Positions 9,223 to 18,339 of a stretch of DNA of 64,000 nt are shown here, one piece after another (position 1 is the first letter of the stretch; every line of letters begins with the position of its first letter). Both the position numbers and the translations under genes were made by a program. The notes beneath the pieces are model-generated. The model did not search any database. It had not been told where the DNA came from and worked only from the letters and a program-made list of their open reading frames with translations. The stretch is from Ancylomarina salipaludis (GTDB taxonomy: Bacteria; Bacteroidota; Bacteroidia; Bacteroidales; Marinifilaceae): positions 62,001-126,000 of the forward strand of contig NZ_SAXA01000001.1 of assembly GCF_004122035.1 (NCBI RefSeq), read 5' to 3'.

Positions 9223-9960
9223 TTATAAATCTACAAATCGCCCTTCTTCATTTCTCAAAGCCATTTTTACTTCTTTAAAACTGGTTTCCATCATTTGAAA
9301 TTTTGTAAAGACTTCTCCAACAAGATCAATACAATGAGCATCGGAGCTTTGTATAAATGTTTTATTGTTCAAATACGCATTCTTTTCCAAGAATGACTCT
9401 TTACTAATATGTTTGCTTATCTCAAGTGCATCCACATTTAAATCAAAAGGCACAAACCCCAACTGTGAGATAATGCCATTTTGAGTTTTATTTACATGCG
9501 CCGGAATAAACAGACCATCCAGCTCATGTACTTTTTGTTCAACCTGATCAATACTTTGATTGAGTGCTGAAATCAACAACCATTCAACCTCTTTTACAAT
9601 TTCTTCAGCCTCATTAACTACAACCTGATAACCAAACCTATTGTTATCATAAGGAATATGTGGCAAATGTTTTTCGAGATAAGATTGAAAAACAGCCAGT
9701 TTCTCTTCGGTCTCAAAAAAGCAAAGGCAATGCACCTCTTCTTTTGTTGTCACCTCGGCTCCCATCATCACCATAACCCCCTCCTTAGCAGCTATTTTCC
9801 TAACTAAAGGTGCATGAAGAGTTGTGTTATGATCGCTTATTCCTAAAATATCGATACCTCGCTCCTTAGCCTTCATTACAATATTTACCGGACTCATTTC
9901 AAGATCTCCACAGGGAGAAAGTACAGTATGTGTATGTAAATCGACTCGAAAGACTCGCAT
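9223..9960 (-). CDS. PHP-domain phosphoesterase
   Basis: The 245-residue protein opens with the metal-binding motif VDLHTHTVLSPCGD, followed by GISDHNTT and a late SSDAHCIDL, all hallmarks of PHP phosphoesterases. The substrate is unknown. Its place between a DRTGG protein and a GHKL ATPase suggests nucleotide or phosphoprotein signalling linked to the hydrogenase. Confidence 0.87.
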   Translation of the reverse strand: MRVFRVDLHTHTVLSPCGDLEMSPVNIVMKAKERGIDILGISDHNTTLHAPLVRKIAAKEGVMVMMGAEVTTKEEVHCLCFFETEEKLAVFQSYLEKHLPHIPYDNNRFGYQVVVNEAEEIVKEVEWLLISALNQSIDQVEQKVHELDGLFIPAHVNKTQNGIISQLGFVPFDLNVDALEISKHISKESFLEKNAYLNNKTFIQSSDAHCIDLVGEVFTKFQMMETSFKEVKMALRNEEGRFVDL

Positions 9961-9965
9961 GATTA

Positions 9966-10301
9966 TTAGTCACTAATTAGTTTATAAAGTTTTCCTGTCA
10001 ACTCAAAAGCTTCTTCTTCTGATGACAAAATTGGAATCCCTTCCACGTTACTTTGCTCTGCTGCATCAGCTTCGGGCTCGTAACCTTTAACTAAAATAAC
10101 AGCAGCCAACTCCTTCAGTGAAGCGATGGCCATTATATTTTTATGAGTTTGTAAAGTGACCCAAACCTGATCAGCATCAGCATTTCCCATAACATCGCTC
10201 AACAAATCAGAGGTATAGCCCCCCTTAATTTCTCTGTCAAGACCTTGTTCTCCGGAACATACTTTTAAGCCTAACTCACTTACAATATCACTTACTTTCA
10301 T
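9966..10301 (-). CDS. DRTGG-domain protein (first copy)
   Basis: The 111-residue protein is a lone DRTGG-type domain (KVSDIVSELGLKVCSG, then a GGYTSDLLSDVMGNA segment). DRTGG domains occur in phosphotransacetylase-like and CBS proteins and are thought to bind ligands. A second, distant copy is at 12,098 in the same operon. The gene lies 5 bp from the PHP gene. Confidence 0.8.
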   Translation of the reverse strand: MKVSDIVSELGLKVCSGEQGLDREIKGGYTSDLLSDVMGNADADQVWVTLQTHKNIMAIASLKELAAVILVKGYEPEADAAEQSNVEGIPILSSEEEAFELTGKLYKLISD

Positions 10302-10310
10302 AGTTTCTGA

Positions 10311-11669
10311 TTAGCTATTAAATTTCTTTTTCTCAAAACGACCTTTTCCCCATGTTTCTTCTGAAATATCAAAAGATTCCTGTGGACTGATCAACTCTTC
10401 TTTGGTCAGCATCTTTTGCAAGAAGACGCATTGAGTCATCTTAGCATGCCCCTGAACAATATCTTCAGCAAGTACTTTACACTTTGGTGCTCCGCAAGCA
10501 CCACAATCAATACCTGGCAAAACACGCATGATTCGCTGAATCTTTTTCATTTTATCCATAGCCACCATCATATCCGCATCCAGACTTAAAATTGACCTGG
10601 GCTCAATTTCTGAAATAGCTATATTATTAAGTAAATAGGGACGATAAGTCGAATACATCTCCTCTGTCTCTGCCTGTCTTTTTATTTCTTTTTTAGCACG
10701 CTTACTCAGACGTTCAACGGCTAAGAATCTGTTTTCGGTACTTAAAACCCCACCTGCACAGCTTCTGTCACATGCTCTAAGTTCAAGGAAATCAACATCT
10801 GTTATCTCTTCGTTTTCCAACTTATCCAAAAATGCAATCACATTATGAATTTCATCTATAGCCAAACAACGCCCCGAATACTGAGAAGCTTCACCATTTG
10901 TTAGTGTCCAGTCTATACTAGTCGTTGATAAATGACGGTAATTGGAGACAGCCTGTTTTTCCTTACCTGTCTGTTTAATACTCAGCATAACTTTATTATA
11001 GATAAAATCCATATTAATCACACCATCTATCAACATTTCATCTTCGCCAACGGGGGATTTCACAGCCGCAATTTTAGCAGCACAAGGGGTCACATAAAAA
11101 ATTCCAATTTCTTCATTCTTATATCCCTCATCGATCAACTTTTTACGATAAAATTGTGAGGATATATCAACAACAGGCTTTAGTCTAACGATATTTTCAA
11201 CCAATGATGGGAATCTAACTTGTATTAAACGAACAACAGCAGGACAAAAACTGGAAATAAATGGGCGCATTTGGGAATGTTTGCGCATATATTCCTTAGT
11301 CCCTTCAATTAAAAGATCAACAGCCTCGTCAACTTCAAACACATGAGTAAAACCCATTTCACGAATTACGGCATAAATTTGTTCTTCAGTAATGTCATCA
11401 GGAAACTGACCTAATAAAACGGTAGGCAGAATAGCTACTCGTTGCTTATAGCTAAATATTTGATTGAAATCGTCTTGTTCAACAATTATAGCATTAACCG
11501 GACAAGCTTTTAAACACTCTCCACAATCAACACACGCATGCTTATTTATATCAGCTTTCCCCGATTTCACACGAATTGCCTTTGTTGGACACACATTCAT
11601 ACAATGCGTACAGCCAATACAAACGTTTTCGACAACTTTTAGTGCATGATAAAAGGGGAGCTTTTCCAT
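10311..11669 (-). CDS. Divergent [FeFe]-hydrogenase-like Fe-S protein
   Basis: The 452-residue protein has two N-terminal [4Fe-4S] sites (CIGCTHCMNVCP at 17; CVDCGECLKACP at 46), a hydrogenase-like core, and a C-terminal Fe-S domain with CGACGAPKC. The H-cluster loops are changed: SSFCPAVV replaces TSCCPxW, TPCAAKIAAV lacks the Glu of MPCxxKxxE, and ACDRSCAGG replaces the CxGGC loop. It is therefore unlikely to be an ordinary catalytic HydA. Putative sensory [FeFe] hydrogenases of this kind are found beside PHP, DRTGG and GHKL genes. A redox or H2 sensor controlling HydABC is inferred. Confidence 0.82.
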   Translation of the reverse strand: MEKLPFYHALKVVENVCIGCTHCMNVCPTKAIRVKSGKADINKHACVDCGECLKACPVNAIIVEQDDFNQIFSYKQRVAILPTVLLGQFPDDITEEQIYAVIREMGFTHVFEVDEAVDLLIEGTKEYMRKHSQMRPFISSFCPAVVRLIQVRFPSLVENIVRLKPVVDISSQFYRKKLIDEGYKNEEIGIFYVTPCAAKIAAVKSPVGEDEMLIDGVINMDFIYNKVMLSIKQTGKEKQAVSNYRHLSTTSIDWTLTNGEASQYSGRCLAIDEIHNVIAFLDKLENEEITDVDFLELRACDRSCAGGVLSTENRFLAVERLSKRAKKEIKRQAETEEMYSTYRPYLLNNIAISEIEPRSILSLDADMMVAMDKMKKIQRIMRVLPGIDCGACGAPKCKVLAEDIVQGHAKMTQCVFLQKMLTKEELISPQESFDISEETWGKGRFEKKKFNS

Positions 11670-11674
11670 CTGTA

Positions 11675-12088
11675 CTAATTTAAATAATTAATTAGTTCAA
11701 CTTCAGTTCCAACACCTACCTCTGATTTAATATTGAGTTCATTGGTGTTTTTCTTTATATTAGGAAGTCCCATGCCTGCGCCAAATCCCATTTCACGAAC
11801 TGCCGGAGAGGCCGTAGAATAACCTTTTTGCATAGCCAAGTCGATATCAGGAATACCCGGGCCTTTATCTACAATTCGAACAACTATTTTTTCAGGGAAA
11901 ATCGAAACATTCATTTCTCCCTCATAGGCATGGGCAACAACGTTTACCTCAGCTTCATAAATGGAAACAACAATTCGCTTGATAAGCTTTGGATCAACAT
12001 TCAGTTTTTTCAAAACTTTTTTCACATCGCTTGAAGCTGAACCTGCCTTTGAAAAATTACCTCCTTCTATATCAAATTTAAAATCCAT
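11675..12088 (-). CDS. RsbW/SpoIIAB-like anti-sigma-type ATPase
   Basis: The 137-residue protein is a small HATPase_c domain with N box SIYEAEVNVVAHAYEG and G boxes DKGPGIPDIDLA and GMGLPNIKKN. This matches the serine-kinase anti-sigma family. No sigma factor or antagonist gene is adjacent, so its partner is probably the divergent Fe-S protein encoded 5 bp downstream, or another operon product. Confidence 0.83.
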   Translation of the reverse strand: MDFKFDIEGGNFSKAGSASSDVKKVLKKLNVDPKLIKRIVVSIYEAEVNVVAHAYEGEMNVSIFPEKIVVRIVDKGPGIPDIDLAMQKGYSTASPAVREMGFGAGMGLPNIKKNTNELNIKSEVGVGTEVELINYLN

Positions 12089-12097
12089 AAGTCAGAA

Positions 12098-12445
12098 TTA
12101 ATAAACAGGCTCTAAACCCATCTTACACAATATCGAACAAGCCCGAAACATAGAATAACCACATTCAATTAGGGTTATACCACTTTCTTCAGCTAAACTT
12201 TTCATTTCTTCAGAGGCTTTTTTATCACGAACAAATAATATGTAAGGGATATCAGACATCTCAGATGTTCGAATTGTCTGTAAATTATTCAAACCTGTAA
12301 CAAGCAGTAAATTATCAGAATCAATCGTCAAAACATCACTCATAAGATCTGAAGCAAAACCAAAATTTATATCCTGATTTAAATCTGTATTACCACAGAC
12401 AAGCTTGGCATTTAATTCATCTAATATCTGAGAGACTTTCACCAT
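12098..12445 (-). CDS. DRTGG-domain protein (second copy), first gene of the operon
   Basis: The 115-residue protein resembles the copy at 9,966 (KVSQILDELNAKLVCG at the start, then a GFASDLMSDVLTID segment). It heads the ten-gene minus-strand run that ends with hydC. Gaps between genes are mostly 5-40 bp, so a single transcript is likely. Confidence 0.8.
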   Translation of the reverse strand: MVKVSQILDELNAKLVCGNTDLNQDINFGFASDLMSDVLTIDSDNLLLVTGLNNLQTIRTSEMSDIPYILFVRDKKASEEMKSLAEESGITLIECGYSMFRACSILCKMGLEPVY

Positions 12446-12966
12446 TCCAAACTAGCAATTTATGTTTAATTGATCGCACAAACGATGATGCTAAGATAAG
12501 AAATAGAGTAAGATATATGAACGGAGATAGCTTGAATAGAACGAAAAACAGAAAATACATATTTAGTCTAAATAACTATGCTTCACAGCAGCTTTTATTG
12601 AGAATGAATCTGGAAAACTCCTGTAAATTAGATCTTAATAAAAATCTTTTTCTTACTGAAGATAATAGCTGCTAAAAAACACACCGAACACCTCATTTTT
12701 ACTGAATTATTTATTTTCTTAGACATCCCTTAAAATTAAACTAAACTGAACTAAAACTGAATCAAAATTGTATGATTTATAAAATTGAATTTCATATTTA
12801 GCCATTTGAATTATTATATTGATATACTCAACAAAATACACTTCAAAAACCATTTTAATCATTAAAGATTCACACATCACATTTGTTTTATTTCATTAAG
12901 TTAATAATTTGGCCAATTAATAAGCATCAAAAAACACATAAGTTTAATACTTTTTTTCTCTAATTA
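12446..12966. other. Intergenic promoter region between divergent units
   Basis: This AT-rich 521-bp stretch separates the minus-strand hydrogenase operon from the plus-strand Usp-like gene, so it must hold both promoters. I see no long ORF, repeat or convincing hairpin. No clean Bacteroidota TTTG/TAnnTTTG pair could be fixed by eye. Confidence 0.5.
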
Positions 12967-13773
12967 ATGTACAAAAAAGACCAACATATATTGATTCTTA
13001 TTCAGAATCTAAATCCGAATAAAAACACCTTACATCATGCTCTGGCACTCACTAAAATTTTCAATGCTAAAATTTTGATGGCTTCTTCCCCCTATTCAAA
13101 AAAAGAATTGCAACAAACTGAAATAGAAGATTACATTTCGGATACTCCTGAAGCTAGTTTCATCAAGCTTAGTCAATCAGATCATGAACCAAACTCATGC
13201 ATAGAAAAACTTAATATTATTTTTATGCTTATACAAATTGATGAAAAAACCGACTTCAAAATTTTCCTTAAGAACAATATTTTTAATTGGGTTTTAAAAG
13301 CAAAAATCCCTACTATTCTGCTTGGTAATAAAACATCGAACAAAGCTGATTATTCAAACATTATAATTCCTATAGATCACAAAAAAGAATCAAAAGAGAA
13401 GATGATTTGGGCTAGCTATTTTGGACGATTCAACAAAGCTATTATTCATCTTATTCCCGCCCAGGAAAAAGATGATATTTATATGAAAACCATCAGAAAT
13501 ACGCTCTTATTCACAAAGAAAATGTTCACTCAATTTAATTTCGATTATAAAATATTAAAATCGGAAACTTCGAGTAAACAAATTGACGAAGAAGCATTTA
13601 AAAACCCTTCAACCAAGGAATCAGATCTTGTTATTTTGATGACTGGGAAAACGCAAGGTGTTTTCTTTCTCAGATTCAATTCAAAAAAGATAAAACACTA
13701 TATACGCAACTATCCTAATCCAATTCTACTTATTAATCCTTTAAAAGATTATTATTTACCCTGTGAAGGTTAA
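12967..13773 (+). CDS. Universal-stress-protein-like protein
   Basis: The 268-residue protein looks like two divergent Usp folds: ILILIQNLNPNKNTLHHALALTKIFNAKIL at the start, and NIIIPIDHKKESKEKMIWASYF at about residue 138. There is no clear ATP-binding G-2x-G-9x-G(S/T) loop, so it may be a non-nucleotide-binding member. It stands alone, with about 125 bp to the next gene. Confidence 0.65.
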   Translation: MYKKDQHILILIQNLNPNKNTLHHALALTKIFNAKILMASSPYSKKELQQTEIEDYISDTPEASFIKLSQSDHEPNSCIEKLNIIFMLIQIDEKTDFKIFLKNNIFNWVLKAKIPTILLGNKTSNKADYSNIIIPIDHKKESKEKMIWASYFGRFNKAIIHLIPAQEKDDIYMKTIRNTLLFTKKMFTQFNFDYKILKSETSSKQIDEEAFKNPSTKESDLVILMTGKTQGVFFLRFNSKKIKHYIRNYPNPILLINPLKDYYLPCEG

Positions 13774-13898
13774 AAAAGGACATCAGTCAAACAAATCATA
13801 ATACACTGTTATTATTGACATATAAATCTTAAATTTAAGAGTATATAGCCTACAAATTAGAAACTGGCAGGCATTTCATCCTAAATTCCAAGAGAAAT

Positions 13899-14897
13899 AT
13901 GAAAACACACCTTCTCATATTATTGATTATATTCCAGCACACGTTCTCAACAGGAAGCAACATTCAAAAAAAAATTAACTCAGCCGAAAATCACGAGACC
14001 AGAGTAGATTCTCTTCTTAAAATAATACATTCAAATAATGATGAGTATGTCTTGGTTGCTGCGCATAGAGCAAACTGGACTCAGGCACCTGAAAATACCA
14101 TTCAAGCCATTAAAGATGCAATGGCTGTTGGTGTAGACATTATAGAGATAGATGTGAGAATGACCAAAGACAATCGCTTTGTTTTGATCCATGATAAAAC
14201 GCTTGAACGAACAACAACCGGAACCGGCAAAGTTTCGCATTGGACTCTGGATTCATTAAAAACACTATTTATTACTGATCGCACCGGAAAAGCAACTTCA
14301 AACAAAATACCCACTCTTGAAGAAGCTCTGATTCTTACAAAAGGTAAAGTTTTACTCAATCTGGATAAATGCACAAAGCATCTCAAAGAAATCACTAAAC
14401 TCCTTATTAAAACCCAAACACTCAATCAAGTCATCATAAAAACAAAAACTGATTTTTGGAGAACTCAACTTCATAAAAAGTGTTCAAAGAACAAACTCAT
14501 CTATATTCCAAAGATTGATAATCATAAAAAGAATCTGGATTATCGTGTTGAAAAATTCATCAAAAAACATGAACCTATTGCCTTTGATATCCGATTAAGC
14601 CCAGCGGATTCTTTGTTACTGCCTCTGATCAACAAAATGAAAAAGAAATCATGTCGAATATGGGTAAGCACTACGCCAAACGAAAATATCAATTACAGAG
14701 GCGAAACAAAAAATCATATTGATCAAAAAAAGAAATGGGATTGGGCTCTTGATCTGGGAGCTAATATTATCATTACCGATGAACCCAACTCTCTCATAGA
14801 TTATTTAAATTATAAAGGTCTGAGAAAAAAAACATGCCACGAAATACCAGATAAAAATAAGGGGAATTTTAAAGTCGTAAGTAGACAAAACAAATAG
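13899..14897 (+). CDS. Glycerophosphodiester phosphodiesterase, secreted
   Basis: GDPD enzymes split glycerophosphodiesters into glycerol-3-phosphate and an alcohol. The 332-residue protein has an N-terminal signal (LLILLIIFQHTFSTG) and the catalytic motif VAAHRANWTQAPENTIQA (about residue 52), then DIIEIDVRMTKD and LIHDKTLERTTTG. The usual HRG is HRA here, which is conservative. The mature enzyme is probably periplasmic. Confidence 0.88.
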   Translation: MKTHLLILLIIFQHTFSTGSNIQKKINSAENHETRVDSLLKIIHSNNDEYVLVAAHRANWTQAPENTIQAIKDAMAVGVDIIEIDVRMTKDNRFVLIHDKTLERTTTGTGKVSHWTLDSLKTLFITDRTGKATSNKIPTLEEALILTKGKVLLNLDKCTKHLKEITKLLIKTQTLNQVIIKTKTDFWRTQLHKKCSKNKLIYIPKIDNHKKNLDYRVEKFIKKHEPIAFDIRLSPADSLLLPLINKMKKKSCRIWVSTTPNENINYRGETKNHIDQKKKWDWALDLGANIIITDEPNSLIDYLNYKGLRKKTCHEIPDKNKGNFKVVSRQNK

Positions 14898-15002
14898 ATC
14901 ACCACACTAAATTAAATACGGACATGACTGATTTTAATTGAAAAAATACCATTATTTTCGAGGTGTAAATACAACTCAACCTGCAATCAACTAAAAAAAG
15001 AC

Positions 15003-16199
15003 ATGGATTTATACAATCTTGCATTCCATACCTGGTATGGTGGTTTATCTATTATGATCCTCAGCTCCATGATCATTGCCAAAGCATGTGATGTTTTTGA
15101 AATAGCAACAGACTATCTGGGACGAAACATGAGTGAAGGCGTCAAAGGAGCATCGTTAAATGCAATAGGATCGTCTATCCCCGAACTTTTAACAACCGTA
15201 TTTTTCCTGGCATTTGCTTCTCATGCCAATTTAGCACGAGATTTAGCAGCCAGTATAGGTGGCAATACGGGTTCTGCCATTTTCAATAGTATCGCAATCC
15301 CCATGCTCGTCATTGGGTCAGTATTGGCAACAGTACCTGGGGTTGTTGGATTGAAAATAAGCAAAAAAGTCATCCTGAGAGATGGCTTATTTTTGATCGC
15401 GGCAGAAATTCTCCTAATCATACTACTTTCAAGCAAATACATTACGCATTGGCATGGGTGGGCATTCACCCTTTTTTATCTTGTTTATATAGTGTATACA
15501 ATATTTTCGATGAAAAATGGGCAAAAACCAGAACAACAAAGCGATTCTCCAGAAGAAGAGGGGAAGTGTCTACAATACGTTTTAAAATCGAAAACGGGCA
15601 GGAAAAGCCGAAGCTGGTTATTACTAATTGCTTCCACCCTGGTTATCGCTATCGCCTGTGCAGGCTTAGTTGAAGGTTGCAAGGGTATTTCAGATGCTCT
15701 GGGTATCAACCCACTCTTTGTCGCACTAATTTTAATCGCGGCAGCCAGTAGTGTTCCCGATACGATTATCTCAATCAGAGATGCTAAAAAAGGAAACTAC
15801 GATGATTCTCTGGCTAATATCCTGGGGTCAAACATTTTCGACATATCCATTAGTCTGGGGTTACCTCTTGCCCTGTTTCTATTAATCACAGGACAAAAAA
15901 TTGAATTCACCGAAGCGGGTGCCACTTTGGTTGATATTCGGGTAGTGCTCTTGATCGTCACTCTGATAACAATTGGAATTTTTTACTTCAGCAAAACTCT
16001 AAAAAAACGCCATGTCTTGATCTTAGGGATTCTCTATGCGGTATTTATTCTGTATGCAATTGGAGCAGCAGAGTATTATACAGGTAGTAAATCTTATCTT
16101 GCAGAAACTGCTGGCTCATTTATTAAATATTTGCGACAACCCGGAGGCTTAGGCGAATGGTTACAAGAAATAGCCAACTATTTCACATCAAACTGGTAA
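15003..16199 (+). CDS. Sodium/calcium exchanger family protein
   Basis: The 398-residue protein has about ten membrane segments and the two inverted alpha repeats of the CaCA superfamily: GSSIPELLTTVFFLAF with GGNTGSAIFNS (first half), and AAASSVPDTIISIRDAKKG with NILGSNIFDISISLG (second half). The acidic residues of the two repeats are E and D. It is probably an inner-membrane Na+/Ca2+ or related cation exchanger. Confidence 0.87.
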   Translation: MDLYNLAFHTWYGGLSIMILSSMIIAKACDVFEIATDYLGRNMSEGVKGASLNAIGSSIPELLTTVFFLAFASHANLARDLAASIGGNTGSAIFNSIAIPMLVIGSVLATVPGVVGLKISKKVILRDGLFLIAAEILLIILLSSKYITHWHGWAFTLFYLVYIVYTIFSMKNGQKPEQQSDSPEEEGKCLQYVLKSKTGRKSRSWLLLIASTLVIAIACAGLVEGCKGISDALGINPLFVALILIAAASSVPDTIISIRDAKKGNYDDSLANILGSNIFDISISLGLPLALFLLITGQKIEFTEAGATLVDIRVVLLIVTLITIGIFYFSKTLKKRHVLILGILYAVFILYAIGAAEYYTGSKSYLAETAGSFIKYLRQPGGLGEWLQEIANYFTSNW

Positions 16200-16266
16200 A
16201 ATATTTTCTTTTTTTTGATTATCAATTTAACTTTAAAACACATTAGTCACTTTAATTCTTAATATC

Positions 16267-16899
16267 ATGTTCAGTTCTTTCGAGATTATCTACAAATTCT
16301 CTTTGCAACTCCTTTTGAGTTTTTGGGTTCTAATGTGGTCAATCGGTTCGTGGTATGGTATCGAATTACTAATGGGTGTAAGTGTATGGCAAATTCCAGC
16401 TTCTATTATTGGGACACTTATAGCGGTTGTATCAGGCATCTATTTCTACACCATACTCTCCATTCCTTATAAACTTTCCCGAAAATTTGATCATATAAAA
16501 GATAAGGTTGCCTTAGAAACATATACAAGTTGTGATGATTTTCAAAAAGAGGTTGCCGACTTCATTATTGATTTCTTTAATTACCCGGGAGCAAATGTTA
16601 TTGGTGGCAATTTTCATTTCAACAATTGTAAAAGCTACACCAAGAATTCCGGAGAAGAAATTTTGAAATTCAGGTCAAATACAATCACAAAATTTAAACT
16701 CAAATCCGGAAAAAGAGCCGTATATGTTCCCATCAGAATCGCGAATCACGAGCTAGGCGATATGCTGCTTATAATGGAAGGACCAACACTGCCTATTTTT
16801 AATGATATTATTGCCGACTTCGAAAATTATTTTCTGGATGACCAACTCTATCATGTCATAAATTCTGTCTCCAGAAATGGTGCCGAGAACAAAAAATAA
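16267..16899 (+). CDS. Hypothetical membrane-anchored protein
   Basis: I do not recognise this 210-residue protein. Two membrane segments lie near the N-terminus (about residues 8-28 and 38-62), followed by a soluble cytoplasmic domain of about 145 residues with no known motif. It is 67 bp after the exchanger gene in the same orientation and may be co-transcribed. Confidence 0.6.
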   Translation: MFSSFEIIYKFSLQLLLSFWVLMWSIGSWYGIELLMGVSVWQIPASIIGTLIAVVSGIYFYTILSIPYKLSRKFDHIKDKVALETYTSCDDFQKEVADFIIDFFNYPGANVIGGNFHFNNCKSYTKNSGEEILKFRSNTITKFKLKSGKRAVYVPIRIANHELGDMLLIMEGPTLPIFNDIIADFENYFLDDQLYHVINSVSRNGAENKK

Positions 16900-17147
16900 C
16901 TGAATATTTAAAAAACTTTCGAAAAAAAATCAGGCTATCATATCTATAAATTAGGCGCTTAAGCTTTAAGCTTATTTTTTCATCATAATAAATACCCAAT
17001 TTTACTTTCTTTATTGACTTTTTTTACCTACTTTCAGTGTAGAAAGATTAATCAAAATGGCTATTACAAGCCGAATGTGCGCATTTATCACCGATCGGTT
17101 ATTATTTAACGAAATATTAACTAATGCTCTCTTGAGCAATAAAATAT

Positions 17148-17153
17148 AGGAGG
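17148..17153 (+). promoter_or_regulatory. Strong Shine-Dalgarno AGGAGG before the second hpf
   Basis: A perfect AGGAGG lies 7 bp before the ATG at 17,161. Such sites are rare in Bacteroidota, and nearly all other starts in this window lack one. It supports the ATG at 17,161 rather than the in-frame GTG at 17,158. Confidence 0.7.
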
Positions 17154-17160
17154 AATTGTG

Positions 17161-17448
17161 ATGAATATGAAGATGCAATCCGTAGGTTTTAAAGCTGATA
17201 AGAAACTTGAAGCTTTTATTAATCAGAAGTTGAGTAAATTAAATAAATTTGATAGTAATATTTGCGACTACAATGTCATTTTAAATATCGAAAATTCAGA
17301 TCCAAAAGCTAATAAAGTTGTCGAAGTAAAGGTGAATGTACCCGGAAATGAACTTTTCGCAAGAAAACAATCGAATTCTTTTGAAGCTGCAGCAGAACTT
17401 GTAGCCGATGCTCTAAGAATTCAGATTTTAAAAAACAAAGAGAAATAG
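17161..17448 (+). CDS. HPF/RaiA family ribosome-associated protein (second copy)
   Basis: The 95-residue protein aligns by eye with the hpf product at 973: MKMQSVGFKADKKLEAFINQ here against MKVNIQAVGFNADVKLEDFV there, plus the shared ARKQSNSFEAAAELVADALR helix. It is a second short HPF. Unlike the first copy it is monocistronic, has its own terminator and a strong SD, so it is probably regulated apart. Confidence 0.88.
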   Translation: MNMKMQSVGFKADKKLEAFINQKLSKLNKFDSNICDYNVILNIENSDPKANKVVEVKVNVPGNELFARKQSNSFEAAAELVADALRIQILKNKEK

Positions 17449-17469
17449 AATCTCAACACACATAAAACT

Positions 17470-17501
17470 TAGCCCTGATATAGTTCATATCAGGGCTTTT
17501 T
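17470..17501 (+). terminator. Terminator after the second hpf
   Basis: Perfect 11-bp stem AGCCCTGATAT (17,471-17,481) with ATATCAGGGCT (17,487-17,497) and a 5-nt loop, followed by TTTT. It also lies at the 3' end of the convergent CDGSH gene and may serve both. Confidence 0.92.
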
Positions 17502-17503
17502 CA

Positions 17504-17941
17504 TTAACCTTCGAAGCCATTCTTATTATGCGTTCCGTCACAAAAAGGTTTGTTTGATGAGCCTCCGCATCGGCAAAAATAGGTTTCCCCCATTTTAACT
17601 TCACGTTTCCCGGTAACATCAACTAATGTTATAATCCCTTCAACCAACAAAGGCCCCTTACTCAAAACCTGAACTTTTAATCCCGATTCAAGAGCCATAA
17701 CTTCATTTTTGTTTTCTTCTTCAGGCATATTCACATAAAAAGAGAGTGCTTTGGTTGGGCACTTTTGCACCTGTTGCATAATTTCTTCATTAGTTGCCGC
17801 ATTAATTTTCACCCAAGGCTGAGAACCTGGTTGAAAAACATCGGGCAAACCTTTAGAACACACTTCCGAATGAATGCATAAATCTGTTCGATAAACCACT
17901 GTAATTTCACCATTACTGTACTCTTTTTTAGACTCTTTCAT
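17504..17941 (-). CDS. CDGSH iron-sulfur protein with divergent 4Fe-4S domain
   Basis: The N-terminal ~75 residues form a Fer4_19-type mono-cluster domain (CIHSEVCSKGLPDVF and VQKCPTKAL). The C-terminus has the CDGSH zinc-finger-like 2Fe-2S motif CRCGGSSNKPFCDGTH. An upstream in-frame start at 17,995 adds 18 residues; the Met at 17,941 (MKESKKEYSNGE) starts just before the domain and is preferred. The function is unknown; redox or Fe-S handling is likely. Confidence 0.85.
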   Translation of the reverse strand: MKESKKEYSNGEITVVYRTDLCIHSEVCSKGLPDVFQPGSQPWVKINAATNEEIMQQVQKCPTKALSFYVNMPEEENKNEVMALESGLKVQVLSKGPLLVEGIITLVDVTGKREVKMGETYFCRCGGSSNKPFCDGTHNKNGFEG

Positions 17942-18200
17942 ATCAGTAATTTTTAATAACAAATCCGTTTGAATCTTTAAGTCATAATTTAACACTTTAA
18001 ATTGAAAATAGCCTAGTCTTTTTTTTCAAAAAAAATATCCGGGTGTTTCTTCAAACTAAAAAGCTCATTCTTAAAACACTAGGAAAATCAACACTTACAG
18101 AACGTAAAAAACTTATTCTTTCTTTCCGGAAAGTGCTTGCAGGTACCAAAAATTGTTCTACTTTTGTCAGCGAACAATGAGGATAAAGCCTCAATCACAA

Positions 18201-18273
18201 ACGGGCGTAGCTCAGTTGGTAGAGCACTGGTCTCCAAAACCAGGTGTCGGGAGTTCGAGTCTCTCCGCCCGTG
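18201..18273 (+). tRNA. tRNA-Trp (anticodon CCA)
   Basis: Acceptor ACGGGCG/CGCCCGT, D arm GCTC-GAGC, anticodon stem CTGGT/ACCAG with loop CTCCAAA (CCA), T loop TTCGAGT, discriminator G. It stands alone here, not in the usual tuf-secE position. Confidence 0.95.
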
Positions 18274-18282
18274 CGAAAAAAA

Positions 18283-18316
18283 AAGCTTCCAAAATAATTT
18301 GGAAGCTTTTTTTATG
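18283..18316 (+). terminator. Terminator after tRNA-Trp
   Basis: Stem AAGCTTCCAAA with TTTGGAAGCTT around an ATAA loop, followed by a T run. It starts about 10 bp after the tRNA. Confidence 0.9.
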
Positions 18317-18339
18317 AACAAAATTTAAAGCTTGAAAAT

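Noticed and set aside
12446-12966. Bacteroidota TTTG/TAnnTTTG promoter boxes
   Set aside because: Partial matches were found but with wrong spacing, so no promoter was called.
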